DNA of 64,000 nucleotides from Leptodactylus fallax (GCA_947044405.1 CAMRHE010000054.1:8013501-8077500); one strand, 5' to 3'. Positions 11,601-23,010 are shown, counted from the stretch's first letter. Notes: generated by a model from the sequence alone, not told the origin. Numbers and translations: made by a program.

Positions 11601-12812
11601 CAGGAACCTTTAGAAATCGTCATGATAGACTATCTAATGGTGGGCCCATCCAATAGCAGACACCAGTATTGCCTCGTAATGGTGGATCACTTCACCAAAT
11701 TTGCGGTGGTAACCGCCACCAAGGACCAGACAGCTGAGTCAGCAGCTCGTGCTCTGAGCCAAGATTTCATTCGAGTATATGGGTGCTTCCAACGCATCCA
11801 CTCCGACCAGGGCGCCTGCTTTGAGGGACACGTAATGAAATAAGTTCAACGTATCTACGGGATAAAGAAGTCGCACACGACTCCATACCACCCTCAGGGA
11901 AATGGGGCCTGTGAAAGATTCAACAGAACTCTGCTACAGATGCTGCGGACTCTGGAGAAAGACAAGAAGTTACAGTGGCCTCAGTTCTTGTCTGAAATGG
12001 TGTGGGCCTATAACAATCAGGTCCATTCTACACCAGGGTACTCTCTTTATACACTTCTCTTTTGGCGGTCTGGGCGAAGTATAGGAGAATTACAGTTGAA
12101 TCATGTGGATGGGTTCCCTCCGAGGGATCCAACCTCTTGGGTGCGGGCGCACCTGCAGAGACTTGAGACGATCCATCGATTGGTGCGGCAGCGCCTGCAA
12201 GAACATCCCCATCCTGATAAGACCCCAGTGCAAGAAGCACCATTGCAACCAGGCGACCTGGTGCTAATTCATGTCAAGAAACCCAAAGGGAAATTGGAAA
12301 GCAGATGGGAGGCTTTGCCGTATCGTGTTGTTGGCCGCAAGTATGCGAATGGGCCAGTGTAACAGGTCCAGAAAGAAGGAACTGATTGTGTTCGAGTACT
12401 TCACCGAAATATGTTGCGCCTGTGTCATTCTGAAGGGACAAATCATGATGGGCCTGCCAATGTGAACGAGCTCCCACAGTCAGAGAATGGAGGTGCGGAA
12501 TGGGCCTCCGACGAGTAGGATGATTGTTGGCCGATCCCTGCTCCTGGGGATGTTCCACCTGTGACTACTGTATCTCCAGCCTGTGCCCCTTCTGGTGCGG
12601 AATCCGCTGGTCCTTCTCAGCCCATAGCTGCAGCACCCCATAATATACCACCGGTCCTCAGACGGACCACTAGGCCAAATGCTGGTATTCCCCCTGTTCG
12701 TTATGCGCAGGATGAGTTCGTTTGGCCTGCCATACATTGGTATACTACCACCCTGTGCATAAAAGTACAACCCTCTGGATATACAGTCATAGGCAGGGAC
12801 TGCCAATCTTAA
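8656..12812 (+). pseudogene. pol: Pol polyprotein (PR-RT-RNase H-IN), disrupted
   Basis: Pol lies in the -1 frame relative to gag. Protease has an active-site DTGS near 8812. RT has the YLDD motif near 10215, RNase H runs about 10660-11000, and integrase has an H-H-C-C head near 11430-11560 and a D, D, E core (VDHFTK, HSDQG, and E in GACERFN). No chromodomain is seen; the C-terminal tail holds RTTRPNAGIPP and the stop at 12810-12812 is only 14 bases from the LTR. Breaks: TGA 9580-9582, TAA 10111-10113, a one-base loss near 10124, TAA 11841-11843, TAA 12360-12362 and TAG 12516-12518. The long open blocks are 8725-9582, 9607-10113, 10134-11843 and 11940-12362. Confidence 0.92.
8665..8708 (+). 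promoter_or_regulatory. Candidate -1 ribosomal frameshift site
   Basis: The heptamer G TTA AAC (8665-8671) is in the correct gag phase and is followed immediately by the gag TGA (8672-8674). Slipping back one base enters the pol frame, which is open from 8656. A stem is possible five bases downstream: TCCCCT at 8677-8682 with AGGGGA at 8703-8708, loop 20. GUUAAAC is an accepted slippery sequence in other -1 systems. Function here is inferred. Confidence 0.7.
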
Positions 12813-12826
12813 AGTGGGGGGGAATA
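12811..12826 (+). promoter_or_regulatory. Polypurine tract
   Basis: AAAGTGGGGGGGAA immediately before the 3' LTR, in the standard position for plus-strand priming. It starts within the last codons of pol. Confidence 0.75.
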
Positions 12827-13827
12827 TGTAAGAGATAGCCAATGTTGTCCTAAGCTTCATTTGTCTGTATAAACTGTTAATGCTGAATGTGTTTCTGTGA
12901 TTCTGTTCCTTTAAGACAGCAGCCATTGTAATTGTGACATGATGCTGGAGAGACACCCCCCCCCCCCCCTTTTATGTCAGCCTGCCTGTTCTGCAGACAG
13001 AGTGTGAGCAGAGAAGCAGGAAGTGACGAGACGGAGTGCAGCAGCCATCTTGGCAAGAGAGAAGACAGGTGTCTGTGCTGTATTGAACTGATGTGGAGAT
13101 TTTTCTGTACAGCTAAACTGTATCTTGGTCCAGAGACAAACAGAGTGTAAAGAGACAACAGGACTAGTGAGTCCACGTGAAAGGAACTGTGCTCAGTGGC
13201 TGATCAGTGAGACTGACATTGTGACTGTGTATATGGATACCACAGATAGAGACTCGCAGTGCTGTTGACGTACTGGACAGTAACTGCTAAATCCCGGCTT
13301 ACATCCCAGCTCAGTGTATGGATTCGGCAGGACTGTCAGTGTGCTGAGTGGAATCTGCTGTTGGATTACATTGCATTCAGTTGGTTTCCCTGTCTGTTAA
13401 AGAGGACTTCATTTCTCCCGAGATCCTGATAACCGTGAGGAGAGGACGCTTCACTATAAAAGAAAGGACCGACTTTGGGCCCCACCACGCGCTTCTACGG
13501 ACTGTAAGCGGTCCACCTGGACCACTGGGGAAAAGGGGGTGCACCCAAATGTGAAGTCAGGGTCAGTTAGGGATAGTTTTGAGTATATTGTTCATTCAGT
13601 GTCCATACTGCAGAAGTGGACAGAGTAAAAGTAGAAACCATTGCAGAATTTGCCTTGAAATTGTTCATGCTATATTGTATATTTTGCTTGTCTTTATCCC
13701 TGTCATTTTACCTTTAACTAGCCTTTATTAACTTATAGTAAATATATATTTTTTTTTCTTGAACTACCGCGTGTGCGTTCATTTCTGGTTGCGGAGTCCA
13801 AACCACCTGCCTTGCTCTCGGTTCACA
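12827..13827 (+). repeat. 3' LTR of the gypsy element
   Basis: 1001 bases with the same TG..CA ends as the 5' LTR and followed by the GTAC duplication. Differences from the 5' copy include a few substitutions around 13190-13215 and homopolymer changes. Confidence 0.93.
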
Positions 13828-13831
13828 GTAC

Positions 13832-14782
13832 CGGTACATCCAAGCAGTTTTCAGCAGCTACACGAAATTGTGCATCTCCTGAAATGGGGAGTAGGCTGTA
13901 ACTACAGCCGGAGCTCCCGGATTATTATTGTCCCTGCCTTCCCGATCGCTGTGTACATAGCGCTCAATGAGCACTGTATACACAGATATGGGCTCCACCA
14001 TGTTATGGCTGCCCTCTGACCCGGCGGTCATGTGATCCACCGTGATCAGAGTCTGTTAGAGCTGCTGGGTCAGATCAGCTGACCCAGATCATCTCTATAG
14101 TAATGTGCAAGTAACAGGCAGGAGGCTGTATTCCTCCTGCAAGTGGGGCTAAATGTACCAGCCCCAGTTACAGGGGAAATCAGCCACTCCAACAAAAACA
14201 AAAAGTGATCAGATGTCCCCAAAGGTCTATTATGACCTTATGGGGACACAATGTAAAAACAAACAAACAAAAAAAAGTAAAAAAATAAAATAAAATAAAA
14301 TAATTAAAAAATAAATAAAATAATATGTCAATAAAACACCCTTATTAAAGGTTATAGCCCCACCCCTGACGACACCATACAAAATAAAAATTACCATAAC
14401 GGAGAGTAAAAACTATTTTAAAAAGTTCTTCAGTAGCACTTTGCGTTATTAAATTTTAAAAAAAAGTGAAAAACAGACACGTTTTCTCTCCTCTTTTGTT
14501 TATATTTTCCCAGATATAAAAAAAATTAAAACACATGCAAAAATAAAAACAACATAAAAATAAAGTCCTATGTGTCACCGAAAAAAGACCCAGAAATTAG
14601 TTGAATAACCCAAATGATAAAAATGTTACAGCCCTCAAAACCACGCATACAAAAAAAACAAAAATGTGTCTGGTCCTGAACCAGAAATTGGCTCGGAACA
14701 CAACTTTCTCAGAACCCTGAAAGGCATATCTTGGCAAGCTGTGGATTGATTATAGTTTAAGGAGGTAGATTTATTTATTTTA
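13832..14782. other. Repeat-like non-coding DNA with A-rich tract
   Basis: This continues the repeat that the gypsy element hit. It includes GTCATGTGATCCACCGTGAT and a CTTATGGGGACAC block seen in frog non-autonomous DNA transposons. An A-rich simple stretch runs about 14260-14330. There are no genes. Confidence 0.45.
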
Positions 14783-14880
14783 TTTTACTTAGTAGTATAG
14801 CGCCAACATATTCCGTAGTGCTTTACAGACATTGTCTGTCATTGTCCCATATAGGGCTCACAATCTAAATTCCTATTACA
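14783..14880 (-). mobile_element. SINE 3' fragment
   Basis: The reverse complement matches the tail of the SINE at 5282-5535 (TTTAGATTGTGAGCCCTATA, GACAATGTCTGTAAAGCAC, GGAATATGTTGGCGCTATA). The tRNA-like head is absent. Confidence 0.75.
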
Positions 14881-15854
14881 GCATTTCCTGGTATGCTACC
14901 CAGCTTTCCCGAGATCTTAAAAAGCAAATCTGGCATGGTATGCCATTCTATTTAGAATATATACATATAGTATCAGAGCAATAGTAAAGTCTGGTACTCA
15001 GAATACCTGGTTGTTACTCAGCTTTTCAAGGCTCCTGAAAGGTAAACATGCATAATAATGCAGGGATATAGGAAAGAGGGGACTTATCAAAGCATAACTA
15101 CACGTTTTCCATTCAGCAATTTTGGAATGTTGGGTGACTTTCCCTGTGAAGCTATACTGGCTTATAGTGTACACTACTGATGACACCATTACTACTGGTG
15201 ATAGTGGCACTACTGTTCTTATCTATCTCATAGTTTCAGTTACTTGTGGAATTCCTTCCAACAAAATGGCCACATCCACTGTATAGACAAAAAATGTACA
15301 GCCTAAACCCCACCATCTCCTCCTAAACTTCTTGGCTCATGTGCAATTGCATTAAGGAGGAAAGGGAGAGATAAAACATGTTTGGTACCATAGAGAAGAA
15401 TATATTGCTTTTCTAATTCATTTATCATATTGTCATTATGATAGAACAGAAAACAACAGCAAGATAAATCAGGAGATGACATGAGGTGTCATGTTGGGAA
15501 TTATTTATTCTTTTTTATTTGAGTGAGGAACAATGAGTATTTTATCTAAAGGGATTGCTAGGGAGACAGAATGGAGTCATGACCCTATTACGCCCTTACT
15601 TGCATATTCACTCAAGACACTTTTGAATCTTTTTGTCCATTACCAATACAGCACCGCCTTTGTCAGCAAGATTTAATGATGTCACCTTGAGAGCATTGAA
15701 CACCACAAGGAGACCCTAAAGAGGTGAGGGAAGGAGAGTACAAATGTTTATTATTTTTCTGGGCCCCAAAGAGACCCTATAATAATTTACCACAATGCAT
15801 GTCGTGCCAGCCATTTTAGTTCATTTGGAATGAATCCCCAATTGTTCAGGTTCA
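14881..15854. other. Non-coding stretch, no gene seen
   Basis: Low-repeat AT-rich DNA without domain-bearing ORFs. A 70-codon frame on the minus strand (14998-15210) has no recognisable feature. Confidence 0.4.
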
Positions 15855-15858
15855 TTAA

Positions 15859-16222
15859 AGAGGACCTTTCATGTCCTCAGGCACATGCAGTTTTACATAC
15901 CGCTAGAAAGCCGACAGCGCGCTGAATTCAGCGCACTGCCGGCTTTCCCGGTATGTGCCCCGGGGCTGGAGATATCGGCGGTATAAGTTTCACGGTTTAC
16001 TGTCAGAAAGGCGTTCCTGACAGTCTAGCTGTGCTGTGAGGAACGCCCTCCCTGACAGTTCTCGTTCATAGACTTGTACTGGGGGGCGTTCCTCACAGCT
16101 GAGCGTCATCGCCGGGCGGTAAGGAACGCCCCCTCTCTCTGTACTCGTCTATAGCGCTGTACTGTCAGAGGGGGCCCCCCAGTACAAGTCTATGAACGAG
16201 AACTGGACATGAAAGGTCCTCT
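15859..16222. mobile_element. MITE with 18-bp inverted ends and TTAA flanks
   Basis: The ends AGAGGACCTTTCATGTCC and GGACATGAAAGGTCCTCT are exact reverse complements, flanked by TTAA at 15855-15858 and 16223-16226. The GC-rich interior has further inverted words (GGGGGCGTTCCTCAC / GAGGAACGCC, CTCGTTCATAGACTTGTACT with its complement near 16180). No ORF is present. It belongs to an abundant frog MITE type of the TTAA class. Confidence 0.85.
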
Positions 16223-16329
16223 TTAAAAAACAAAGAATCAGTTCGGCCATGTCTAGTTTTGAGGATTACCCCTGTCCTAAAAAAAAAATGATTTTTACTT
16301 TGTGTTTCCATTAGTGACTGAGGCATGGT

Positions 16330-16625
16330 CTTACTTACCAATCCCCGCTCCTGTCACTACCCTCTCTGCTTGCCCTTCTGCCCTCCAGGGGAACCCGTGT
16401 GTCCCATATCACGCCGTTGTCAGTGACATGATATAGGATGCACAGGGCCTCCTGGAGTGCAGAAGGGGAAGCGGAGGCTGACGTGAGCATGATTGGTAAG
16501 TAAATAGGGCCCGTTACCTCCTGGGGTTACTCAAGCAGGTAATGGCCTATTTACAAAAAAAGTAGCAGGGGCCCGGCGGGCCCCACCCGCTATGGCTGCT
16601 ACAGACGTAGTTACACCACTGCATA
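16330..16625. mobile_element. hAT-like non-autonomous fragment
   Basis: The right edge (GGCCCCACCCGCTATGG, GTAGTTACACCACTG) and the ACTTACCAATCCCCGCTCC / GTAACGGCCTATTT blocks match the right part of the hAT-like element at 22640-23606. The left end is not found, so this is a fragment. Confidence 0.6.
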
Positions 16626-17555
16626 TGCCCATGAAGATGCAACCAAGCAGCCTTTTGTTTTTTAGAAAAGAAGGAAATAATCTACTTAACACTGTCAAGA
16701 ATCAAATAATTAAATAATTACAATAAAGATAATATCAATTTGCATATATTTGATAAATTATCTGGAAAATATTAAATACAGTTACATGAAATCTTAATTT
16801 AAAGTCTTGCAATGTTTCACATGTCTCATGCAAATCAGCTGAGGGAAGTATATGGTGTTCCAGGTGGTGTGTGCAGCAAGCACAGTAGGGGATATATGAT
16901 CCAGAAAATTCTGTCTTTGTCTTCAGTCTGTTGTTCTGCAATTAGGTTTGCGCACAGGAGTATAAATCTGTCACTATGAAAATATGCATTATACATTTGT
17001 ATATTAAGCTTCTTTTATTTCCCCATTATAGCGTGCTTCAGCTTCTGAGAAACAAAAGAAAATTGCATTGGTTTGGCAACACATAAAAACATTTTTTGTG
17101 TGTTCTGTTGGTAAAATATCTTAGCTTTCAATTACCAGTCATATAAGGCAGTGCTACAATAAAGCCAAAGCCTACCATACAGAAATTTAGTTTTGTCTCT
17201 GATCACAAAGTTGGCTTTATTGCAAGGGACAGAGTATTGATTTTAGCCTGAAACACCAAATATAGCTACTAACAGAATCACACCTCAGATTGTGGCTGAA
17301 AGAGAAAAAAAAGAGAAATTCTTGTAAAGAAACAAACTTGATAACCCTTGGAAATAGTTGAACTACAAAATTATTGTACAGTATAATAACTAAGATAGAA
17401 CTGTATAGGATTTCCTGCTTATTTAATATTACAACATTGAAGTGTGTCAAATATAGGAAGGGGAAGAATGAGAACAGCATTGATCGATAAACATCTAAAG
17501 CAAGGCTAATAGTTTAATTGCAAATACATGAAACATAACATTTATATATACAGTA
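16626..17555. other. AT-rich, low-repeat non-coding DNA
   Basis: There is an octamer ATGCAAAT at 16828-16835 and several GATA and TAAT words. No ORF has a domain. The stretch could be unique sequence and possibly a conserved non-coding element; this needs alignment. Confidence 0.4.
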
Positions 17556-17764
17556 TACAGTCATATGAAAAGTTTGGGCACCCCTATTAATCTTAATCAT
17601 TTTTAGTTCTAAATATTTGGGTGTTTGCACAGCCATTTCAATTTGATATATCTAATAACTGATGGACACAGTAATATTTCAGGATTGAAATGAGGTTTAT
17701 TGTACTAACAGAAAATGTGCAATATGCATTAAACCATAATTTGGCCGGTGCAAAAGTATGGGCC

Positions 17765-18175
17765 CCCCAACAAAAAAAGGGAATTAAAATTTTGGGGAGT
17801 CCCCCTTTTCAAAAAAAAACCCCCCCTGGCCGCTCCCTGGGGCTTTTATTGGGGGCCGGGGGCCGGGGGGAGGGTTTTTTTCCCCTCCCCCTCTTCAAAA
17901 AAAAATCCCTGTTGTGTGGTGGTGGGGGGCGGCGGGGGGGGGGGCGCCCCCCCCAATTTTCCCCACAGGTTGTATGGAGGTTTGGGGGGGGGGGGGGGGG
18001 GGGGGGGCCGGGCGGTGTGTTGTTTTTTTTGCTTGGGGGGCGGGGGGGGGGGGGGGGGGGGGTTTGGGGTTGGTGTTGTTCTTGGGCCCTCCCCGCGCTT
18101 TATTGTTTTTCTTTTTTTTTTTATGGGTGGCGCGGCGCGCCCCCCACCCCCCCCCGGGGCGGGGCCCAGCAAGTG
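17765..18175. other. Homopolymer-inflated block, likely assembly fault
   Basis: Long G, C, T and A runs dominate (for example G runs near 17985-18006 and 18043-18062). The start still tracks the Tc1 reference base by base, with differing bases replaced by runs of their neighbours. The long glycine- and proline-rich frames here are products of these runs, not genes. Confidence 0.75.
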
Positions 18176-18584
18176 TTTTCGGAAGGGGAGCCAGATAACG
18201 CCTGTATGACCAAAAACTCAATTGCACAGCCAAGGACCTCTTCCAAAATGAAGCTGGCTTGTCCAAATGTGCTGATACCTCAGGGACTCGGTGCTCAGAA
18301 AGGCCTGCATCACTCTCCCAACAGCTTCTCCTGTGCAAAGTGTGCTGTATGTTGACTGATGACAGTGAACCATCTGCAGCAAGATGATGCTGCAGCTCTT
18401 TGGAGGTGGTCTGTGGATTGTTGATGTTTACATTCTCTCTTGCCTTCTGATATTTTTTGGCCTGCCACTTTGGGCTTAACAAGAATGTTCCTGTGGTCTT
18501 CCATTCCTTACTATGTTCCTCACAGTGGAAACTGACAGGTTAAATCTCTGAGACAATTTTGTATCCTTCCCTGAACAACTATGT

Positions 18585-19610
18585 TGAAATTTGTTCAAAT
18601 TGAATTTGGGGCCCCACCTTCTAGAGGAGAAAGAAAAACCCCCTAAACCTTTTTTTGAACAGAAAAGGGGGTAAAAAAATTTCGAAGAAGAAAAAAAAAA
18701 AGGAAAAAAAAAAAAAGGCCTAATCGAATTGAAGTTTGTATAAAAAACTACAAAACAAAAATAAAAAAAAAAATAAAGAAAAAAAACAAAAAAAAAAAAA
18801 ATAAAAAAAAAAGGCAAATTTAATTAAATATAAAGCAATAATAAGATAAATATTTTATTTTTAAATGGTTGGTTTTAAATAAATGAATTAAAAAAAAAGG
18901 AAAGAAATAAATAAAAAAAATATAAAAAAAAATTAATTAATATTTTTAAATTGTTTAACTAAAGATTAAAAAAGGATTGGTAATTAAAGAAAATAAAAAA
19001 ATAAAGAGGGAGTTAGTGGGGGGGGTGGGTTGGGTTTCTATTGATTTGGATAAGGGAAAACGAAAAATAAATAAAAAAAAAAAAAAAGAAAAAAAAGGAG
19101 AAGGGAGGGGAAAGTGAGGAAAGAGAAGAAGGAGGGGTGAGAGAGGAAAAGAAAGGAGAAGAAGAAAGAAAGGAGAAGAAGGGAGAAAAAAAGAGAAAAA
19201 GTGTATGAAGAAAAAAGCAAACAGCCACAAAAAGCGAGACAAAAGCACAGAAACCACCAAAGAAGGGGACAGAAACAAAGAAGGGGCAACAAAAAGGGAA
19301 GGGCAAAAAACACACACCAAGAAAAACACCACCCACGAAAAGGGGAGCAACGCGCGCCAAGGGCACGGAAGAAAGAGGGTGCAAAACCAGACAGCAGACG
19401 AGAAAACGACAAGAACAGTGCAAAAGAGCAGGAGGAACACAAGAAAAAAAAACACAAAAAGGCAAGAGAGGAAAAAAAGGAAGGACACCAGAAAAAAAAG
19501 GAAAGAAGAAAAACAAAAAAAAAAAAAAGACGAGGCAAAAACACAAAAAAGACAACGAAAAGTAAAAAACAGAAAAAAAAACCACAGATAGATTAAAATG
19601 AGGAACAAAT
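18585..19610. other. A/G-rich, T-poor block, likely assembly fault
   Basis: It starts as a distorted version of the Tc1 sequence, becomes A-rich from 18690, and from about 19080 to 19600 almost lacks T on the plus strand (the line 19261-19320 has none). It is about three times longer than the Tc1 part it replaces. The lysine-rich plus-strand and phenylalanine/serine-rich minus-strand frames are artefacts of composition. Confidence 0.7.
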
Positions 19611-19636
19611 TAGAACTAAAAGTTAAGATTAATATG

Positions 19637-19638
<2 letters not shown>

Positions 19639-19677
<39 letters not shown>
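19639..19677. repeat. (TA)n microsatellite
   Basis: About nineteen TA units, at the right edge of the degraded Tc1 copy. TA tracts are also the Tc1 target. Confidence 0.9.
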
Positions 19678-19680
<3 letters not shown>

Positions 19681-19973
19681 GATTTTATGTACAGTATTGA
19701 TGGCTGGACAAGACCAACCGAGGCCTACTAGAGGCCCTTTTTGGTTTGCTAATCTTAAAGAGGCACTCCAGTAAAAAAAAAATGTTTGGACTCCCTGCAC
19801 GCTGCTTCAAAAGCTATGAGTAGTGTGATGCTATTGAATACCCTAATGGCTGTGGAATTATTTTCTCCCCTCTGGAGGACTGACCTCCTCTCTGCTGCTC
19901 TGATGTAGACAGTGGTCCAGATAAATAGTGTAAACAGCAACACATTTTAACAGTGTCTTATACTGGATGTTAA

Positions 19974-20781
19974 CCCCTTCCCGCCGTTGACATTTTTCGA
20001 TTTTCGTTTTTGACTCCCCGCCTTCCAAACCCCATAACTTTTTTATTTTTCCATTCTCAGAGCCATATGAGGGCTTAATGTTTGTGAGACAAATTGTTAT
20101 TCATGATAGTACTATTTATTATTCTGTATAATGTACTGGAAAGCTGGAAAAAAATTTAGAATGGGGGGATTTGGAGAAAAAGTGCATTTGTGCCACTTTC
20201 TTGCGGGCTTCGTTTTTACGGCGTTCACTCTGCAGCCAAAATGACACGTCACCTGTATTCTCTGTTTCAATATGATTCCCTTAACAAAAATCTAAAGCTT
20301 TGCAAAAAAAAAAAAAAACATTTCTAAAAGTCACAATATTCTGACACCCATTGTGTTTTTATATTTCTGTGTACGGGGATGCATAAAGCATCTATTTTTG
20401 CAGGACCAGGTGTACTTTTTAGTTATACCATTTTGAGGAATGTCTATTGCTTTGATCACAGCGAATAAACAGTGATTCGTTTGCATTGCAAAATAACGGT
20501 ACTTGTATTGCAGGCTGCTCTATGAGAGACAGGCCTGGGAGCCTTTCAAAGGCTCCCCGCTGTCATAGTAACAAAATGTCGATGCCCGTGCACCGCCAGC
20601 AAAATCCACCTCAGTCACCTTTGACTGAGCTGCCGGGGCGGTTAATCCCTTTTATCACTGCGGGCACTGATTACAGACATTAGCGCTGGGTGTCTGCTGT
20701 ATAATACCTCAACTCCTGAGCGGCAACCTTATTTAAATATCCAAAATCCGCCGTACTATTACGGCGGATGTCGGGAAAGGG
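19974..20781 (+). mobile_element. TTAA MITE, CCCCTTCCCG family, forward copy
   Basis: The ends CCCCTTCCCGCCG and CGGGAAAGGG are flanked by TTAA (19970-19973, 20782-20785). A characteristic body word is CCATATGAGGGCTTAATGTT near 20060. Other copies are the reverse copy at 22163-23845 and fragments at 48985-49042, 50213-50470 and 35980-36008. It has no coding capacity. Confidence 0.75.
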
Positions 20782-20865
20782 TTAAATCTGGAATGTGTAC
20801 GTTTACCCCATTTATTGGCTGCCTTACATTTGAGACACAATTTTGGTGCATTTTGGCACATTTAA

Positions 20866-21711
20866 ATTGGTTGTCCTCGACAAAATTGATAATTCCTGGC
20901 CAAGTCCCCCATGCCCCCCCCTCCAACTTTCTAATATATCTTTTTTACCCATATTGTATAGTTTATCAGTAATATATGTAGGTCATGTGACCTATGTATA
21001 TTTAATTTTTTACCTTTCTGCTGATGTAACGGGTCATCGGTATAATCCATATCCTGGCCCGTTACGTCAGTGTAAAACCCTCGCCCACCCCAGCCCCATT
21101 GTACTTACCATTTCCTCTGGACCCGGGCCGACGTGTCATCCAGGTAATGCCGCCTCCTCTTCTTCTGTGTGCTAGCTCCCCACGCACGCACAATGGTGCC
21201 TGAGAAGCTGGCACACAATACCTCCTTATCTTCTCTTGCTTCTGGTCAGGAGATAAGCTGTGACGTCACTTCCAGAAGTGACGTCACTTCCGGAAGTAAC
21301 GTCGAGCCTGGCTCCAGGCAGCGTGGGAGGCCTGCAGCGCTACAGGACATGTCGAGAAGAGGAGGAGAAAGGGAGACCGGTAAGTATTATGTAGTGAGGT
21401 GGGGGGGAGGGGGTGGGCTGAGTTAGTTAGTTGGGAAGGGCTAGTAGTGGGCGGGCTAGCTAGGGAAACAGGGAGGGGTTGTAAGAGAGTGAGAGAGGGA
21501 GGGGAGGGAGCAAAGCATTATGGTACTTGTAGGATAGAAGCACAGGAAGTTACACCATGTAAACAAATTCAGAAGATGCCAGGAGCTCCCAGAGAAACCC
21601 AGAAATCACTCAAAACACTGCTAAAGGTATTCGGGTGTATTTATTAACCCATTAAGAGCACTAACAGACCTTTTTTTTTTTTAAAAAAAATATTTTTGCC
21701 CGGAAAATCCC
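20866..21711. mobile_element. Possible TTAA MITE with CpG-rich core
   Basis: The edges (TTAA then ATTGGTTGTCCTCGACAAAA; TTTTTGCCCGGAAAATCCC then TTAA) are diverged inverted repeats. The centre (21170-21500) is GC-rich with TGACGTCA palindromes. Frames in it show no domain. Confidence 0.5.
21261..21302. promoter_or_regulatory. CRE/ETS-like palindrome cluster
   Basis: TGACGTCA occurs at 21261-21268 and 21279-21286, followed by the palindrome ACTTCCGGAAGT (21286-21297) and AACGTC. These are consensus CREB/ATF and ETS sites, but they lie in a repeat core; binding is untested. Confidence 0.35.
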
Positions 21712-22755
21712 TTAAAGTCATGCACCCATTTTCTGAAAATCAATACCCACATATCTAGCAAGTTGAAAAGATTTCAGCAAAAGTTAGATGCATCAAGTTG
21801 TCTAAGATGGGCAGTTGTCCAAGATGGGCCAAAGATGGGCCACATTTACGCCAGTGTCAAGTCATATCCATAATAGTATATCTGGGCCATTGTTTTCGAA
21901 ATGAACAAGAGGTCAAACTATCGATGCAGGTCTATACAAGTCAGATTGCGGTGCCAATAGAATTGCCTTGTGGGTTTGTTCTTATGATGCACACAATATT
22001 TCCTTTCTGAAAAGGAGGTCAGAGAGGAGGTCAGTAGGGAAGGGAGCACATAACTTCACAATAAAGCTGGTAATAAGCTACTAAATGGCATTAAACTCAA
22101 CATCCACTTATTTTCAAATGAAAAGAAACTTTTTTTTTCTTTTTACTGGAATGCTTCTTTAACCCATTCCTGAAATCCGCCGTAATAGTAAGATGCAAGT
22201 CGGGTGTTTAAATATTGTGGTGGCAATATCCCTCCTGAAGCCTCAGTCAAAGCCACTTTTCAGAGTGAGATTCGGGGCTGAAGATGCATTACTATGACAG
22301 CCAAGAACCAATTCAAGGCTCCCAGGATTATCTCTTATTCATTTCTATTACAAGCTGCTCTATGCTCCTGTTTTTTCACCATTTCACCTCCCAAAAAAAT
22401 TTTGTATAAAAAGTGATCAAAGCAATAGACATTCCCCAAAATGATATAACTAAAAAGTACGTCTGGCCCTGCAAAAAAGTGCCCTATGCATCCCCATACA
22501 CAGAAATGTAAAAAAGTGATGGGTATTACAATATGGACACTCCAAGAAATTTTTTTTAACAAACTTTTGGATTGTTTTTAATGGGTTAAAATGTAAAAAA
22601 AAAAATATATAATTTCAGTATCCCCAGAACCATACCGACCAGTGGCGTAACTAGGAATGGCTGGGCCCCAAGGCGAACATTTGACTTGCCCCCCCCGAAC
22701 CGCTGCCTCCAACCGCCTCCTCCAACCCCCCCCCCAAAAAACTGCATTCCTGCAC

Positions 22756-22985
22756 AGACTATTAAGTGCCATAGTGGCCCCTGCACACAGTATTATGCCC
22801 CATAGTGGCCCTTGCACACAGTATTATGCCCCATAGTGGCCCCTGCACACAGTATTATGCAGCATAGTGGCCCCTGCACACAGTATTATGCCCCATAGTG
22901 GCCCCTGCACACAGTATTATTCCCCATAGTGGCCCCTGCACACAGTATTATGCCCCATAGTGGTCCCTTCACACAGTATTATGTC
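22756..22985. repeat. 31-bp minisatellite in hAT-like element
   Basis: About seven units of CATAGTGGCCCCTGCACACA followed by GTATTATGCCC, with few differences between units. Confidence 0.85.
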
Positions 22986-23010
22986 CCATTGTGGACCACC
23001 CATGAACAAC

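Larger units (their letters stand above)
6620..13827 (+). mobile_element. Ty3/gypsy LTR retrotransposon, full structure
   Basis: A 7.2-kb element with two LTRs of about 1 kb. The target duplication GTAC is perfect (6616-6619 and 13828-13831). In order it has LTR, PBS, gag, protease-RT-RNase H-integrase, polypurine tract and LTR. By eye the LTRs differ at roughly a dozen to fifteen substitutions plus some homopolymer length changes, so insertion is fairly recent. Gag is open, while pol carries five in-frame stops and one frameshift, so this copy is non-autonomous. A solo LTR of the same family lies at 42656-43638. Confidence 0.95.
17558..19632 (-). mobile_element. Tc1/mariner copy, sequence partly degraded
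   Basis: The left end CAGTCATATGAAAAGTTTGG follows a TA and matches the full-length Tc1 at 46586-48129 through about 17760. The block 18180-18580 again matches it (transposase N-terminal half, minus strand). The right end is recognisable only as AGAACTAAAAGTTAAGATTA near 19610-19632. Between these, 17765-18175 and 18585-19600 do not resemble normal Tc1 sequence although the flanks are continuous with it. The copy is longer than the 1.54-kb reference because of the second block. Confidence 0.75.
19759..22158. mobile_element. Outer TTAA element with nested MITEs
   Basis: The left end AGAGGCACTCCAGTAAAAA (after TTAA 19755-19758) is matched in inverse by TTTTTACTGGAATGCTTCT (before TTAA 22159-22162). 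The body holds two further elements (19974-20781 and 20866-21711). No transposase is visible. The pairing of the two ends over 2.4 kb is inferred. Confidence 0.55.

Noticed and set aside
17690..18482. Overlapping Gly-, Pro- and Trp-rich frames on both strands
   Set aside because: They are translations of G and C homopolymers in a block that distorts a known Tc1 sequence.
18955..19800. 281-codon Phe/Ser/Leu-rich minus-strand frame resembling a membrane protein, and Lys-rich plus-strand frames
   Set aside because: The hydrophobic look follows directly from an A/G-rich opposite strand; no conserved motif, and the block is suspect.
22756..22985. Possible CRISPR-like array
   Set aside because: The 31-bp units are head-to-tail without unique spacers and sit inside a hAT-like element in a vertebrate genome.
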